Shown piece after piece: positions 36,325 to 46,023 of a stretch of 64,000 nucleotides of DNA (position 1 is the first letter of the stretch; each line of letters opens with the position of its first letter). Both the position numbers and the translations under genes were made by a program. Below the pieces are notes generated by a model that saw only the letters and a list, made by a program, of their open reading frames with translations, was not told where the DNA came from and ran no database searches. Source of the stretch: Heliopora coerulea (Eukaryota > Cnidaria > Anthozoa > Scleralcyonacea > Helioporidae); contig JASJOG010000055.1 of assembly GCA_030142905.1 (NCBI GenBank), positions 975,501 through 1,039,500 of the forward strand. The letters run 5' to 3'.

Positions 36325-37696
36325 ATTCCGACTTCCATGGCCACCTTTCATGGGTTCTGATGAACGTTGACTTGGGCACCTTAACTCAGCGTTCAGTTCA
36401 TCCTGCATTGCCAGTTCTGCTTACCAAAAATGGCCCACTAAAAGCTTGCATTCGAATGTCTGGCTTCAGTTAAGGAAGTCAGACTTCTTACCAATCTAAA
36501 GTTTGAGAATAGGTTAAGGCCATTTCGACCGTGAGACCTCTAATCGTTTGCTTTATCTGATAAAACTGCATCCGAGCTCCAGCTATCCTAAGGGAAACTT
36601 CAGAGGGAACCAGCTACTAGGTGGTTTGATAAGTCTTTTGCCGCTATACCCAAATTTGATGATCAATTTGCACTTCAGAATCGCTATGAGCTTCCACCAG
36701 TGTTTCCGCTGGCTTCACCCTATTCAAGCATACTTCACCATCTTTCAGGTCCCAACAGGTATGCTCTTACTCAAACCTTTCTAAGAGTAGAATAGGTCAG
36801 TTGATGATGCAACCTCTCCAAGAAGGAAGGGCTTCTCACCTTAGCAGCCAAATCTGCCTTTACTTTCATTGTGTCCACGGGTTTCAATCACCCAGAGACT
36901 TGCCCACATGTTAGACTCCTTGGTCTGTGTTTCAAGATGGGTCGGATAGAGCCGTATGGATGCCAACGTCCTCAGCACATAGTGTATGATCACCACCCAG
37001 TTGACCGGCAGCAGTTTGAATGTACAGGCATGCTGTCCACCACAATCGACAAGCGGACCAACAAAACAGGACACCAGCCCACCTTAAGGGGAGGCACACG
37101 CTGCGACAGGCCACAGTTATCCACAAGGCATGCGATTGTGAAGCCTTCTGGATTGCAGGATAACCGATATTCACCCTCGCCTACCAGAAGTGCAGCCCCT
37201 ATGTCCATATCTGTACTTGATTCATCTTTGAAGATAGAGTACACGCACGTCGCAGAGTGCAAAAGACTGAATCTGGTGAGGCAAATTGCTAACTCCATTT
37301 GCTTCTTTTTCAACAGTTTCACGTACTCTTTAACTCTGTTTTCAAAGTCCTTTTCATCTTTCCATCACGGTACTTGTTCGCTATCAGTCTTGTGCCTGTA
37401 TTTAGCTTTAGATGGTGTTTACCACCCATTTTGGGCTGCAGTCCCAAACAACCCAACTCTTGGAAAGCACATTGCTGACAATCAAACCTTGCTGTGTACG
37501 GAGTTGCCACCCTCTATGACATGCTGTTCCAAGCAACTTAGGCAAGGTCAATTCACCATTGAAAACAAAGGAGATTTCAAATTTGAGCTGTTCCCTCTTC
37601 ATTCGCCATTACTGGGGGGATTCCTTGTTAGTTTCTCTTCCTCTGCTTAGTAATATGCTTAAATTCAGCAGCTAATCTTGCCTGATTTGAGGTCAA
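34745..37696 (-). rRNA. 28S rRNA, displaced copy 2 (lacks 3' end)
   Basis: Reverse complement runs from the 28S start (TTGACCTCAAATCAGGC at 37696) to the conserved 'GTTACTACAGGGACAAG' block near 34760. About 2.95 kb is continuous. It retains an uninterrupted R2 target (35285-35307), the segment deleted in copy 1 (36315-36955), and 'GACCCGTCTTGAAACACGG'-type landmarks near 36925-36950. It is diverged throughout. The missing 3' end is represented at 41365-41705 from the next unit. Antisense ORFs here (36871-37650 and others) are not genes. Confidence 0.9.
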
Positions 37697-37879
37697 GAAG
37701 TTGACAGAGAGAAACAGGGTGTGAAGTGGCGAGGTCGGCAGCGACCACAAAGTTGTAAAATATTTTGGCTTCGCAAATCACTTGTGACTCTCGATTCCTG
37801 CTGCATTTAGGGAAACACGGCTGCAAGGCTGTGAAGTCTTGAGGCCATGAAGTCTCAATGCTGTGCGAAACAAGCACGA
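37697..37879 (-). other. ITS2-like spacer, copy 2
   Basis: Collinear with 10227-10399. It has an extra short direct repeat 'gaagtct(c/t)' near 37830-37855. Confidence 0.6.
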
Positions 37880-38045
37880 TTTTTTGATTTTGAAACCAAC
37901 ACTCAGACAGACATGGTCCTGGTATACCAAGAGCGCCATTTGCTTTCAAAGATTTGATGATTCACTGAATTCTGCAATTCACACTACTTATTGCAGCTAG
38001 CTGTGTTCTTCATTGATGCATGAGCCTGGAGATCCATGGTTAAAA
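37880..38045 (-). rRNA. 5.8S rRNA pseudogene, copy 2
   Basis: Contains the 5.8S core GTGAATTGCAGAATTCAGTG (37965-37984) and the adjoining 'GAAGAACACAGCTAGCTGCAATAAG' region (trimmed) that copy 1 lacks. It sits between ITS-like spacers in the normal order. Confidence 0.85.
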
Positions 38046-38256
38046 GTTGTCTTTAGATTTTTGACATTCCAACAAAGTCAAAACAAAGACTATACGTGCA
38101 GGAGATAAGAAAACAAAAGCAAATGGGGGGCCAGACAATGCATGAAACATCCACCCATGTAATGAAGGCCAGGCTTCAACTTCCATGGTCTCATAGAGGT
38201 TCACAGAGTAAGCAGCAAGGTAATTCTTGTACTTCTTTTTGTATGAAGATCAATGA
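38046..38256 (-). other. ITS1-like spacer, copy 2
   Basis: Homologous to 10541-10746 with scattered differences. No coding content. Confidence 0.6.
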
Positions 38257-38796
38257 TGATCCTTCTGCAGGTTCACCTACGGAAACCTTGTTACAACTTT
38301 TACTTCCTCTAAATGATCAAGTTTGACCAACTTCTTGGCCTCCGTCAGAGTCTCGCAAATCCGACAGTCCAAATCTGGAGGCCTCACTAAACCATTCGAT
38401 GAGTAGTAGCAATGGGTAGGGACGTAATCAACACGAGCTGATGACTCGTGCTTACTAGGAATTCCTCGTTCAAGATCAAAAAATTGCAATGACCTATTCT
38501 AAGCAATACGATGATTCACAAGATTACTCACACTTTTTGGTGGAGGGACCCACTGCCATTGTCAGTGTAGTGCACGTGTGGCCCGGGACATCTAAGGGCA
38601 TCACAGACCTGTTATTGCCTTCCTGACTTTGGTTGAACACCAACAGTCCCTCTACGAAGTTGAGGACAATTCGCGAATTGCCTGACTATTTAGCAGGACA
38701 AGGTCTCGTTCATTAATGGAATTAACCAGACAAATCACTCCACCAACTAAGAATGGCCATGCTCCACCACCCACAGAATCAAGAAAGAGCTCTCAA

Positions 38797-38827
<31 letters not shown>

Positions 38828-39655
38828 GAGTTTTCCTGTGTTGAGTCAAATTAAGCTGCAGGCTCCACTCCTGGTGGCGCCCTTCCATCAATTAATTTAA
38901 GTTTCAGTTTTGCAACCATACTTCACCCGGAACCCAAAAGCTTTGGTTTCCCATAAAGTGCCAATGGGGCCATACAATAACACCCGCTGGTCCCTAGTCA
39001 GCGTTGTTTATGGTTAGAACTAGGATGGTATCCGATCGTCTTTGATCCTCTAACTTTTGTTCTTGATTAATGAAAACGTTCTTGGCAAATGCTTTTGCAT
39101 TAGTTCGTCTTTCATAAATCCAAGAATTTTACCTCTGACAACGAAATACGAATGCCCCCAACTGTCCCTATTAATCATTACTTTGGTTCTAGAAACCAAC
39201 AAAATAGAACCAAATTCCTACTCCATTATTCCATGCTTATGTGGTAGCCATTTCTCAGGCTCCCTCTCCGTAATCTAACCCTAATTCTCCTTCACCCATT
39301 GCAACCATAGTAAGCCACTACCTTACCATGGACAATTGATATGGCAGAAATTTGAATGAAACATCGCCTGCATGTAAGGCCATGCGATTTGAAAAGTTAT
39401 TATGAATCACCAAAAATCCAGGCATTAACTCCCATTGATTTTTAATCTAATAAATACATCCCTTCCAGAAGTTGGGACTTTTTGCATGTATTAGCTCTAG
39501 AATTACTATGGTTATCCAAGTAGTAAGGGTACAATCAAATAAACAATAACTGATTTAATGAGCCATTCGCAGTCTCACAGTACAAGTGCTTATACTTAGA
39601 CATGCATGGCTTAATCATTGAGACAAGCATATGTTACTGGCAGGATCAACCAGTT
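38257..39655 (-). rRNA. 18S rRNA, displaced copy 2
   Basis: Reverse complement has both ends of nuclear 18S. The 5' end is AACTGGTTGATCCTGCCAGT (39636-39655). The 3' end is the GTAACAAGGTTTCCGTAGGTGA block followed by CTGCAGAAGGATCAT (38257-38295). Length is ~1.4 kb because a central segment (V4 side and beyond) is deleted at ~39241, where 'gcttatg' jumps to 'tggtagccatttctcagg'. Many substitutions. Pseudogene. Confidence 0.9.
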
Positions 39656-40306
39656 AACTGTTGAACAAACGAGCAAAAAAGGTGCTAAGAGCCTTTCATA
39701 CTTTTGGATGACCAGCTGAGCTTTTTTTATAGGAAAAAATGCAGTCAAGCAGCAACTGCCTGAAAGGCATGTCTCTGTTTTCCACGTATTTAGACATTCC
39801 TCTTGGCAAGACCTAGGTGACCAAGGAAAGCCACTGTACAGCAAATAACCTGGTCACCTACCTCTGCCTGAACAGCAAGCACATAGCTTCAAAACGCTTG
39901 CAATTTGACATTGTTCAACGAACAGTCACGCAACATTCACAGCACTTTCAGATGCAAAACAGCAACTGACACTTTGTGCATACCTGCCAAAAATCAACCA
40001 AATGGCAAGGAAAAGGGCTGGGGAACAAATAAAAAGCAAACCGCCCTTCTCCTAACACAGTGGAGCAGGCCACATGCCATCAAAACCGAGGAGAGACCTT
40101 TGTGGGCAAAGCATCATGGCCTTGTAACTGCACCCATCGGGACAGGCTCGGACTTGATCAAGCTGCATTTCGAAGCTAACATGATTGCTTAGCACATCAT
40201 AGTACTAGCAAACATACTCCTTCAACAGTGCAACTTCACCAACCAAGAAGCCATCAGCTGCTCACTCAGCACTCAGCAACACAGTCTCCTACAATTACTA
40301 GCCTAA

Positions 40307-40715
40307 ATTTTTCCTTTGTAATATATGACAAGGAGATGGTTAATTTTTAACAGGTCCAAAACATCCTCCAAAAATTTGTGCCACACTAACACTACCCCAA
40401 CACCACTTGTTGCTGCCATGGATATCTTGGGCAACTTGAGAAATTGCAAACACAATATGATCAACGCTAGCTTTCTCAAATGCACTGGATAAACCTTGCC
40501 TCCAGATCCTGAACAATTTTTCCATTGTAATAATTGACAAGAAGATGGTTAATTTTTAACAAGTCCAAAACATCCTCCAGCAATTTGTGGCACCCTAACC
40601 CTATCCCAACACCACTTGCTGCTGCCACGGATATCTTGGGCAGCTTGAGAAATTGCAAACACAATATCATCAATGCTAGCTTTCTCGAATGCACTGGATA
40701 AACCTTGCCTCAAAT
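40307..40715. repeat. spacer tandem repeat, two ~199-bp units
   Basis: 'aatttttcc(t/a)ttgtaata' at 40307 and 40507, each followed by 'gatggttaatttttaaca(a/g)gtcc' and the same ~150 bp. This is typical of subrepeats within an rDNA intergenic spacer. Confidence 0.8.
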
Positions 40716-40722
40716 TCCTGTG

Positions 40723-40794
40723 GACTCTATAGCTCAACAGGTACAGCGGAGGACTGGTATCCCAAAGGTGCAAGTTCAAATCTGACTCAAGTCT
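40723..40794 (+). pseudogene. degenerate tRNA-like sequence in rDNA spacer
   Basis: A tRNA-sized fold can be drawn: D-arm 'TAGCTCAACAGGTACAGC', anticodon-loop candidate CTGGTAT (GGT, Thr) and T-loop 'TTCAAAT'. Acceptor and T stems have several mismatches. A pseudogene if tRNA-derived; chance resemblance is possible. Confidence 0.35.
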
Positions 40795-41364
40795 ACAACA
40801 TTTTCCAGTTGATTTCCACAGTGTCAGAATATCATCAACATATATACAGTGACCATGATCCCAACCTTCAGGTGCCTCACCCATTACAGGAGAGAAATTC
40901 CAAGAGGGGGCAACTTGTTAATTCAAGACCAAAAAGCCTGCTTTTTGCTATCAAGTCAAAATATCACCATCATGTTTTATCATCTTGCTTTTTTCCCCGA
41001 CCCTTGCAGTTTGTTTCCTGCACACCTTTTTCTAACAGTCAGCTGGCGATGGCTTCAGGTGCATGTCCTTTTGGAAGCAAAGTCTCTCCCCAACCATTAC
41101 AGAGGATGTGATTATGCTTTAAAAAAAAACACCAAAAAAAAAAGAGGAACAAGGACTTAATCTCAGCAGATTGTGGCAACAAGGCTACTCTGCTGCTTAC
41201 AATACCCCGTTCTTTATTTAAGTTGTCTGCAAACGATTTAGCTCTGGAAAATTTAGATTTTGATCAAGGTAGTGCTTTAGAGCACAGTCTGCTCCTTAGC
41301 ACATTGTGACAAAGGAAGCTGAAGCTTCTATTCTTGTTCACCTAAGATTGTTTAGAGGGATGAA

Positions 41365-41705
41365 TGGTTGCTTTCTAGGACGGATTCTGACTTAGAGGTG
41401 TTCAGTCATAATCCAACGGATGGTAGCTCTGCACCATTGGCTTTTCAGCCAAGTGCAAATGCCAATTGTCTGAATCTGCAGTTCCTCTCATACTGAGTAG
41501 AATTACTATTGCAACAACACTTCAACAGTAGGGTAAAACTAACCTGTCTCCTGATGGTCTAAACCCAGCTCACATTCCCTATTGGCGGGTCAACAATCTG
41601 ACACTCGGCAAATTCTGCTTCGCAATGATAGGAAGAGCCGATATGGAAGGATCAAAAAGCAATGTCACTATGAGCACTTGGCTACCTAAAGTCAGTTATT
41701 ATGCC
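41365..41705 (-). rRNA. 28S rRNA 3' fragment of the adjoining rDNA unit
   Basis: Matches the end of 28S read in reverse: 'TTATGACTGAACACCTCTAA', the 'GTTGCAATAGTAATTC' block, 'GTTAGTTTTACCC' and 'TTGATCCTTCCATATCGGC'. It ends at ~41705 near 'CAGTTAT', where copies 1 and 2 begin. Same strand and order as a tandem rDNA repeat: 28S end, spacer, 18S. Confidence 0.85.
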
Positions 41706-41979
41706 ATCACCATTAGGGTTTATCATTCATTTTGATTGGAAGTTTTAAAATCATTGCTAAATATCTCCTTTCTAGAAGAGAGACTATGACATATTATATC
41801 ATATAGTTAATGTAACTTTTCTCAATTTTTCTTATCCCTATTTTGATTCCTGTTTTTCATAGAACAGTTTTTGGAGAATATCGTGTATGAATATTAAAAA
41901 ATTGTAACAAGCAGGTTTCGAGATATTTCTAGTTGAAGATCCAAATTTACTAGTAACTACACTATGGCTGACATCTTTA

Positions 41980-43065
41980 AATATCTTGTTCCTATTCACA
42001 ACATTTTATTCAAACTATATGCCCTACAGAAGCATGCTTTGTACCAAACGATTGGTCAGACAAGTCTTTTTGTACAAATCATGTCTCCATACAAAGTATA
42101 TTTCGCTTAAAATTTTGTGAAAAGTGTTGGGTTTTTGTCGATGACATGAAGGCCATGATGGGAAAGGCAACATTATCATACATCAATCCCAATTTGTAAG
42201 CAAAATATACCTTGTACAGAGAAATCCTTTGTACCAAAAGTTTGTCAAAGTAAGACCAATCGTTTGGTACATGGCATGTTTCTGTAGGACATATCCTTCT
42301 CTTAAAATTTTGTGAAAAGCTATGTGTTTTGATCTATAATAGAAAGGCAATACTTACATACATGTTTCGCACTTCCCAAGCGAAAGATACATTGTATAGA
42401 GACATGGTTTGTACCAAAAGATTCCTCTACGTGAGACAAATCATTTGGTGCAAAGAATGTTTCTGTAGGACGTATAGTTTGCTTAAATTTTTTTTGAAAA
42501 GTATTGTGTTTTGATCCATGACAAAATGGCAATTATGGGAAAGGCAACATTATCATACATTTTCCCAATTTGTAAGCGAAATATACTTTGTACAGAGACA
42601 TACTATATATCATTAGACTCATCTCCCTAAGACGAATGTTTTGGTATATAGCATGTCTCTGTACAATGTACATTTCTCTTAAAATATTTTGAAAACTGTT
42701 GTACATTGACCCATAACAGAAAGGCAAAATTTTCATACGTTTTCACAATTTGTAAGAGAATTATACATCCTACAGACACATACTTTATGCCATTTGACTC
42801 CTCTTCCTGGGAGGAATGTGTTGGTATATAGTATGTCTCTGTACAATGTATATTCCTCTAAAACTATTGTGAAAACTGTTGTGTTTTGACCCATAACAGA
42901 ATGGGAATATTATGATACATTTTCCCAATTTCTAAGGGAAATAGACATGGTACAGAGACATGCTATGTACCAAAAGATTCGCCTTAGTGAGGCGACTGTA
43001 GTGATATAGTATGTCCCTCTAGTTGGACAGGTATCACTTTGCCACCATACAATTTAAATCCTATA
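41980..43065. repeat. ~185-bp palindromic tandem repeat
   Basis: About six units marked by 'ttgtgaaaa(c/g)(t/c)(g/t)ttgtgttttga' and 'cccaattt(g/c)taag(c/a)gaaat'. Each unit contains inverted halves: 'gtacagagacat' and 'atgtctctgtac' face each other around a 'ttggta/taccaa' centre. Each unit could fold into a long imperfect hairpin. No coding content. Confidence 0.75.
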
Positions 43066-43281
43066 CTGGCTTTCTGTTGTGACACTGACACAGAGACACA
43101 TGGAGACAGACACTAGAACATGCAGTTGAAAGAACTTGAAGATGAACAATATTTACAGAGATAGATAACAGATAACCAATTAAGCATAAGTCTTAGTAAG
43201 ATAACATAAGATAACCAATTAAGCAATGTTATTATGTATGGGCTTCATTGTCTTTGAAACCTTTTTTTTCGCGATTAAAGG

Positions 43282-43553
43282 TTGTTCAACGAACAGTCGT
43301 GCAACATTCACAGCACTTTCAGATGCAAAACTGCTACTGACACTTTGTGCACACCTGCCAAAAATCGACTAAATGGCAAGGGAAAGGACTGGGGAACAAA
43401 TAAAAAGCAAACCACCCTTCTCCCGACACATTCGAGCAGGCCACATACCATCAAAACCGAGGAGAGACCTTTGTGGGCAATATATTATGGCCTTGCAACT
43501 ACACCCATCGGGACAGCCTCGGACTTGATCAAGCTGCATTTTGAAGCTAACAT
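43282..43553 (-). repeat. second copy of rDNA spacer segment
   Basis: About 270 bp matches 39911-40185 at most positions (for example 'gttcaacgaacagtc', 'cagcactttcagatgc' and 'gagagacctttgtggg'). It is embedded between two copies of the last 185-bp-repeat unit. Confidence 0.8.
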
Positions 43554-43770
43554 TTCTCTAAAACTATTGTGAAAACTGTTGTGTTTTGACTCATAACAGA
43601 AAGGGAATATTATCATACATTTTCCCAATTTCTAAGAGAAATAGACATTGTAGAGAGACATGCTATGTACTGAAAGATTCGTTTCAGTGACACGGCTGTA
43701 GTGATATATATAGTATACCCCTCTAGCTGCATAGGTATCACTTTCCCACTATAGAATTCAAATCCTATTT
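43554..43770. repeat. duplicate of terminal 185-bp-repeat unit
   Basis: Closely matches 42856-43065, including the non-repeat tail 'gtgatata...taggtatcacttt'. It suggests a segmental duplication that also carried the rDNA spacer piece. Confidence 0.75.
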
Positions 43771-44802
43771 GAGAGTTTAGTTTCGACTGTTAATAAGCCA
43801 CAATATCTTTGTGAGGAACCCGAGATTTCTCAGCAAACAAGGACTGAAATAACTGAAGCAAAAATATATTACTCATCATGGGTCAATGTAATATCTCACA
43901 AGAACAAGTTGTATCAAATCCCTGCAAGCACCATTTTCTTCTTTCGGCACCTGCGGTTTCTTCTTTGGTCTTTCCGATTTTGCTATCTTACTGATTGCAT
44001 GTGTTATTGGACTCACGACTTTGCTCACTATTTCTTCATTTACTTGGAAGCTTATTCACCTCATAGTAAGTAATTTGAACACTATACTATTAATTTTCCT
44101 ACTGTGGTAATCTTTGGAATTGTAGGAATTAGGTATATGTCAATATTTATTCAAAACAAGCACTTGCATTTACGTTGATTTGCTCCCGGAGGAGTTGGTC
44201 ATTGTTTGTCAGTGGTTGTTCTTCAGCTAAGAACAAAATAAAAGGTAGTTCAATCAAACCCTATTATTTTAGATATTTCAACTTCTATTGTAGTAATGTT
44301 CAATGCGTATCACGCTTTTTATTTTGTTGAATAATTATTCATCAAATAGTCCATAAATACTTACAAGTATCGGTGTCAAAACTTTCAACTACAGCCAATT
44401 GAACGATTGCATGTTAGATTATTGTACTATTTTTCTGGCGTTAGCACTGCTTGATAAACTCTTCGTTACTTCTGCAGTGTTTTTGGTTGATCTTGTGATT
44501 TATCTAAGTATAAATTTCATTCGGTTTACCACAGTATTTGCATGACCTTTGAAATTCTCAGTTTTCTTTCTGAAATTAAGCCTCTTCCCCTCGTTCTATT
44601 TCCTATATATGAGCTACATTTCTGCCATAACTTGAACTCTTATCACAGCTTACTCAATTCATTCCTTTACACTGGTTTGGTTTGACTCCTATTAGGGTAC
44701 TTTTATTATTTCTTGAAAAATTATTATCTATCGGGTGTATCTGCATTGAAGGGTCGCTTGCGACGTCTCCATTCTTTCTCAACTCAGTCAACTATTCAAA
44801 TG
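43771..44802. other. AT-rich intergenic sequence
   Basis: No supported gene or RNA. This is the left flank of the BEL insertion, continuous with 50551 onward. Confidence 0.4.
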
Positions 44803-44807
44803 GTGAT

Positions 44808-45041
44808 TGTCTATGACGGCAGACTTTTCTTTCTAGGCGTAGTTTTTAACAGAAAAAACCCACTTTATTGGCTTACAAATTCCTTTCTTTACACGATTAC
44901 AAACGTCTGATCACCGACCCAACATGTCCTCCCCTTGTTTCCATAACAACGCTAATTTTATGCGGCCTAGCGCCAAGTCCCGCACAGCCAACAAAACAGA
45001 ATAATTTAAACATACTAGTTAATAACTCAGCATTCAAAACA
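44808..45041 (-). repeat. BEL LTR (3' LTR of the minus-strand element)
   Basis: 234 bp. Nearly identical to 50312-50545, with differences at 'acaacgc/acaatgc' and 'cgcaca/cgcgca'. Confidence 0.95.
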
Positions 45042-45073
45042 CCCCCGCCCGTGGCGTGAACCAGGGGGGAACG

Positions 45074-46023
45074 TCACTCCTCTTGGTGTGCTTCAAGCAA
45101 CGCCAACCCTCCGACTGGACGGATATAAGTCCCAGTTTTTGTCATAACTTCAGCTGATCTGACAAGTCCATCTGCACTTGCAATCGGTGCCACAACTCGA
45201 CCAAGTCGCCATTGACCCCGTGGAACGTTATTCTCCACCATAAGCACGAGATCCCCACGTCGAAGATTTCTCTGTATAGTACGCCACTTACTGCATTCAA
45301 TCAAATTTGGGACATACTCCTTTCGCCATCTCTGCCAAAACTGATTTGCTAAAAACTGGCTATGACGCCATCGACGACGCAGTGACATATCTCGTTGGAC
45401 GAACTTCCCAGGTGTCAGATTTGCGCTTGCGCGCCCATGCAAGAAGTGGTTGGGCGTCAACTAGTGTCTGTGGGCGATGTACTGCTACCACCGTACACCA
45501 GAGGGCGGGAATTCAACAAGAACTCGACTTCCGCAATCACTGTGAGGAAAACTTCATCGACAGTTAAAACATTACCCATGATCACCTTCATTGCTCATTT
45601 TGTGGACTTTACCAATGATTCCCACGCTCCACCAAACCAAGGCGCAGCCGGTGGGTTGAACTTCCATTCAACTCCTCGAGCACTGAGTTCGTCAGCAACA
45701 CGTTTCTGATCAAGCTCACCTAACGCTTCACGCAATTCACGTTCTGCGCCAATAAAATTCGTCCCATTATCACTCAGAATACGCACTGGGTTTCCTTGGC
45801 GGGCTTGAAAGCGTCGAAGTGCCACGATGAATGAATCTGCCTCCAAACTGTGGGCCACTTCCAGATGTACAGCACGCATATGAAGGCATGTAAACAGGCA
45901 GATGTAACGCTTCTCAACTCGGTTGCGACCAACTCGGACGGAGAATGGTCCAGCGTAATCCAAACCCACGTGTTGAAATGGCACACCAACACCAGAAAGA
46001 CGTATGTCTGGCAGATCATTCAT
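45074..46023 (-). pseudogene. BEL/Pao integrase, catalytic and C-terminal parts
   Basis: DDE integrase downstream of the polyprotein. ORF 46023-45595 has the three acidic blocks 'HVGLDYAGPFSV', 'RILSDNGTNFIGAEREL' and 'WFGGAWESLVKS'. It is then interrupted by a stop at 45595 and a frameshift near 45470. ORF 45460-45074 carries the C-terminal DUF5641 domain ('LTPNHFLHGR'-like, 'GDLVLMVENNVPRGQWRLGRVV'). The first frame is offset from the polyprotein by one base with an ATGA overlap, so it may be reached by reinitiation or may simply be frameshifted. The later breaks make the copy unlikely to integrate itself. Confidence 0.85.

Larger units (their letters stand above)
39656..41364 (-). other. 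rDNA intergenic/external transcribed spacer
   Basis: Lies between the 18S 5' end and the 28S 3' end of the neighbouring unit, the position of ETS/IGS in a head-to-tail array. It contains a segment (39911-40185) with a second copy at 43282-43553 and a two-unit tandem repeat. A degenerate tRNA-like sequence also lies here. Two short A-rich runs occur near 41120-41150. No gene. Confidence 0.7.

Noticed and set aside
36871..37650. 259-codon ORF on the plus strand
   Set aside because: It is an antisense reading of 28S rRNA-derived sequence; the minus strand matches rRNA landmarks throughout.
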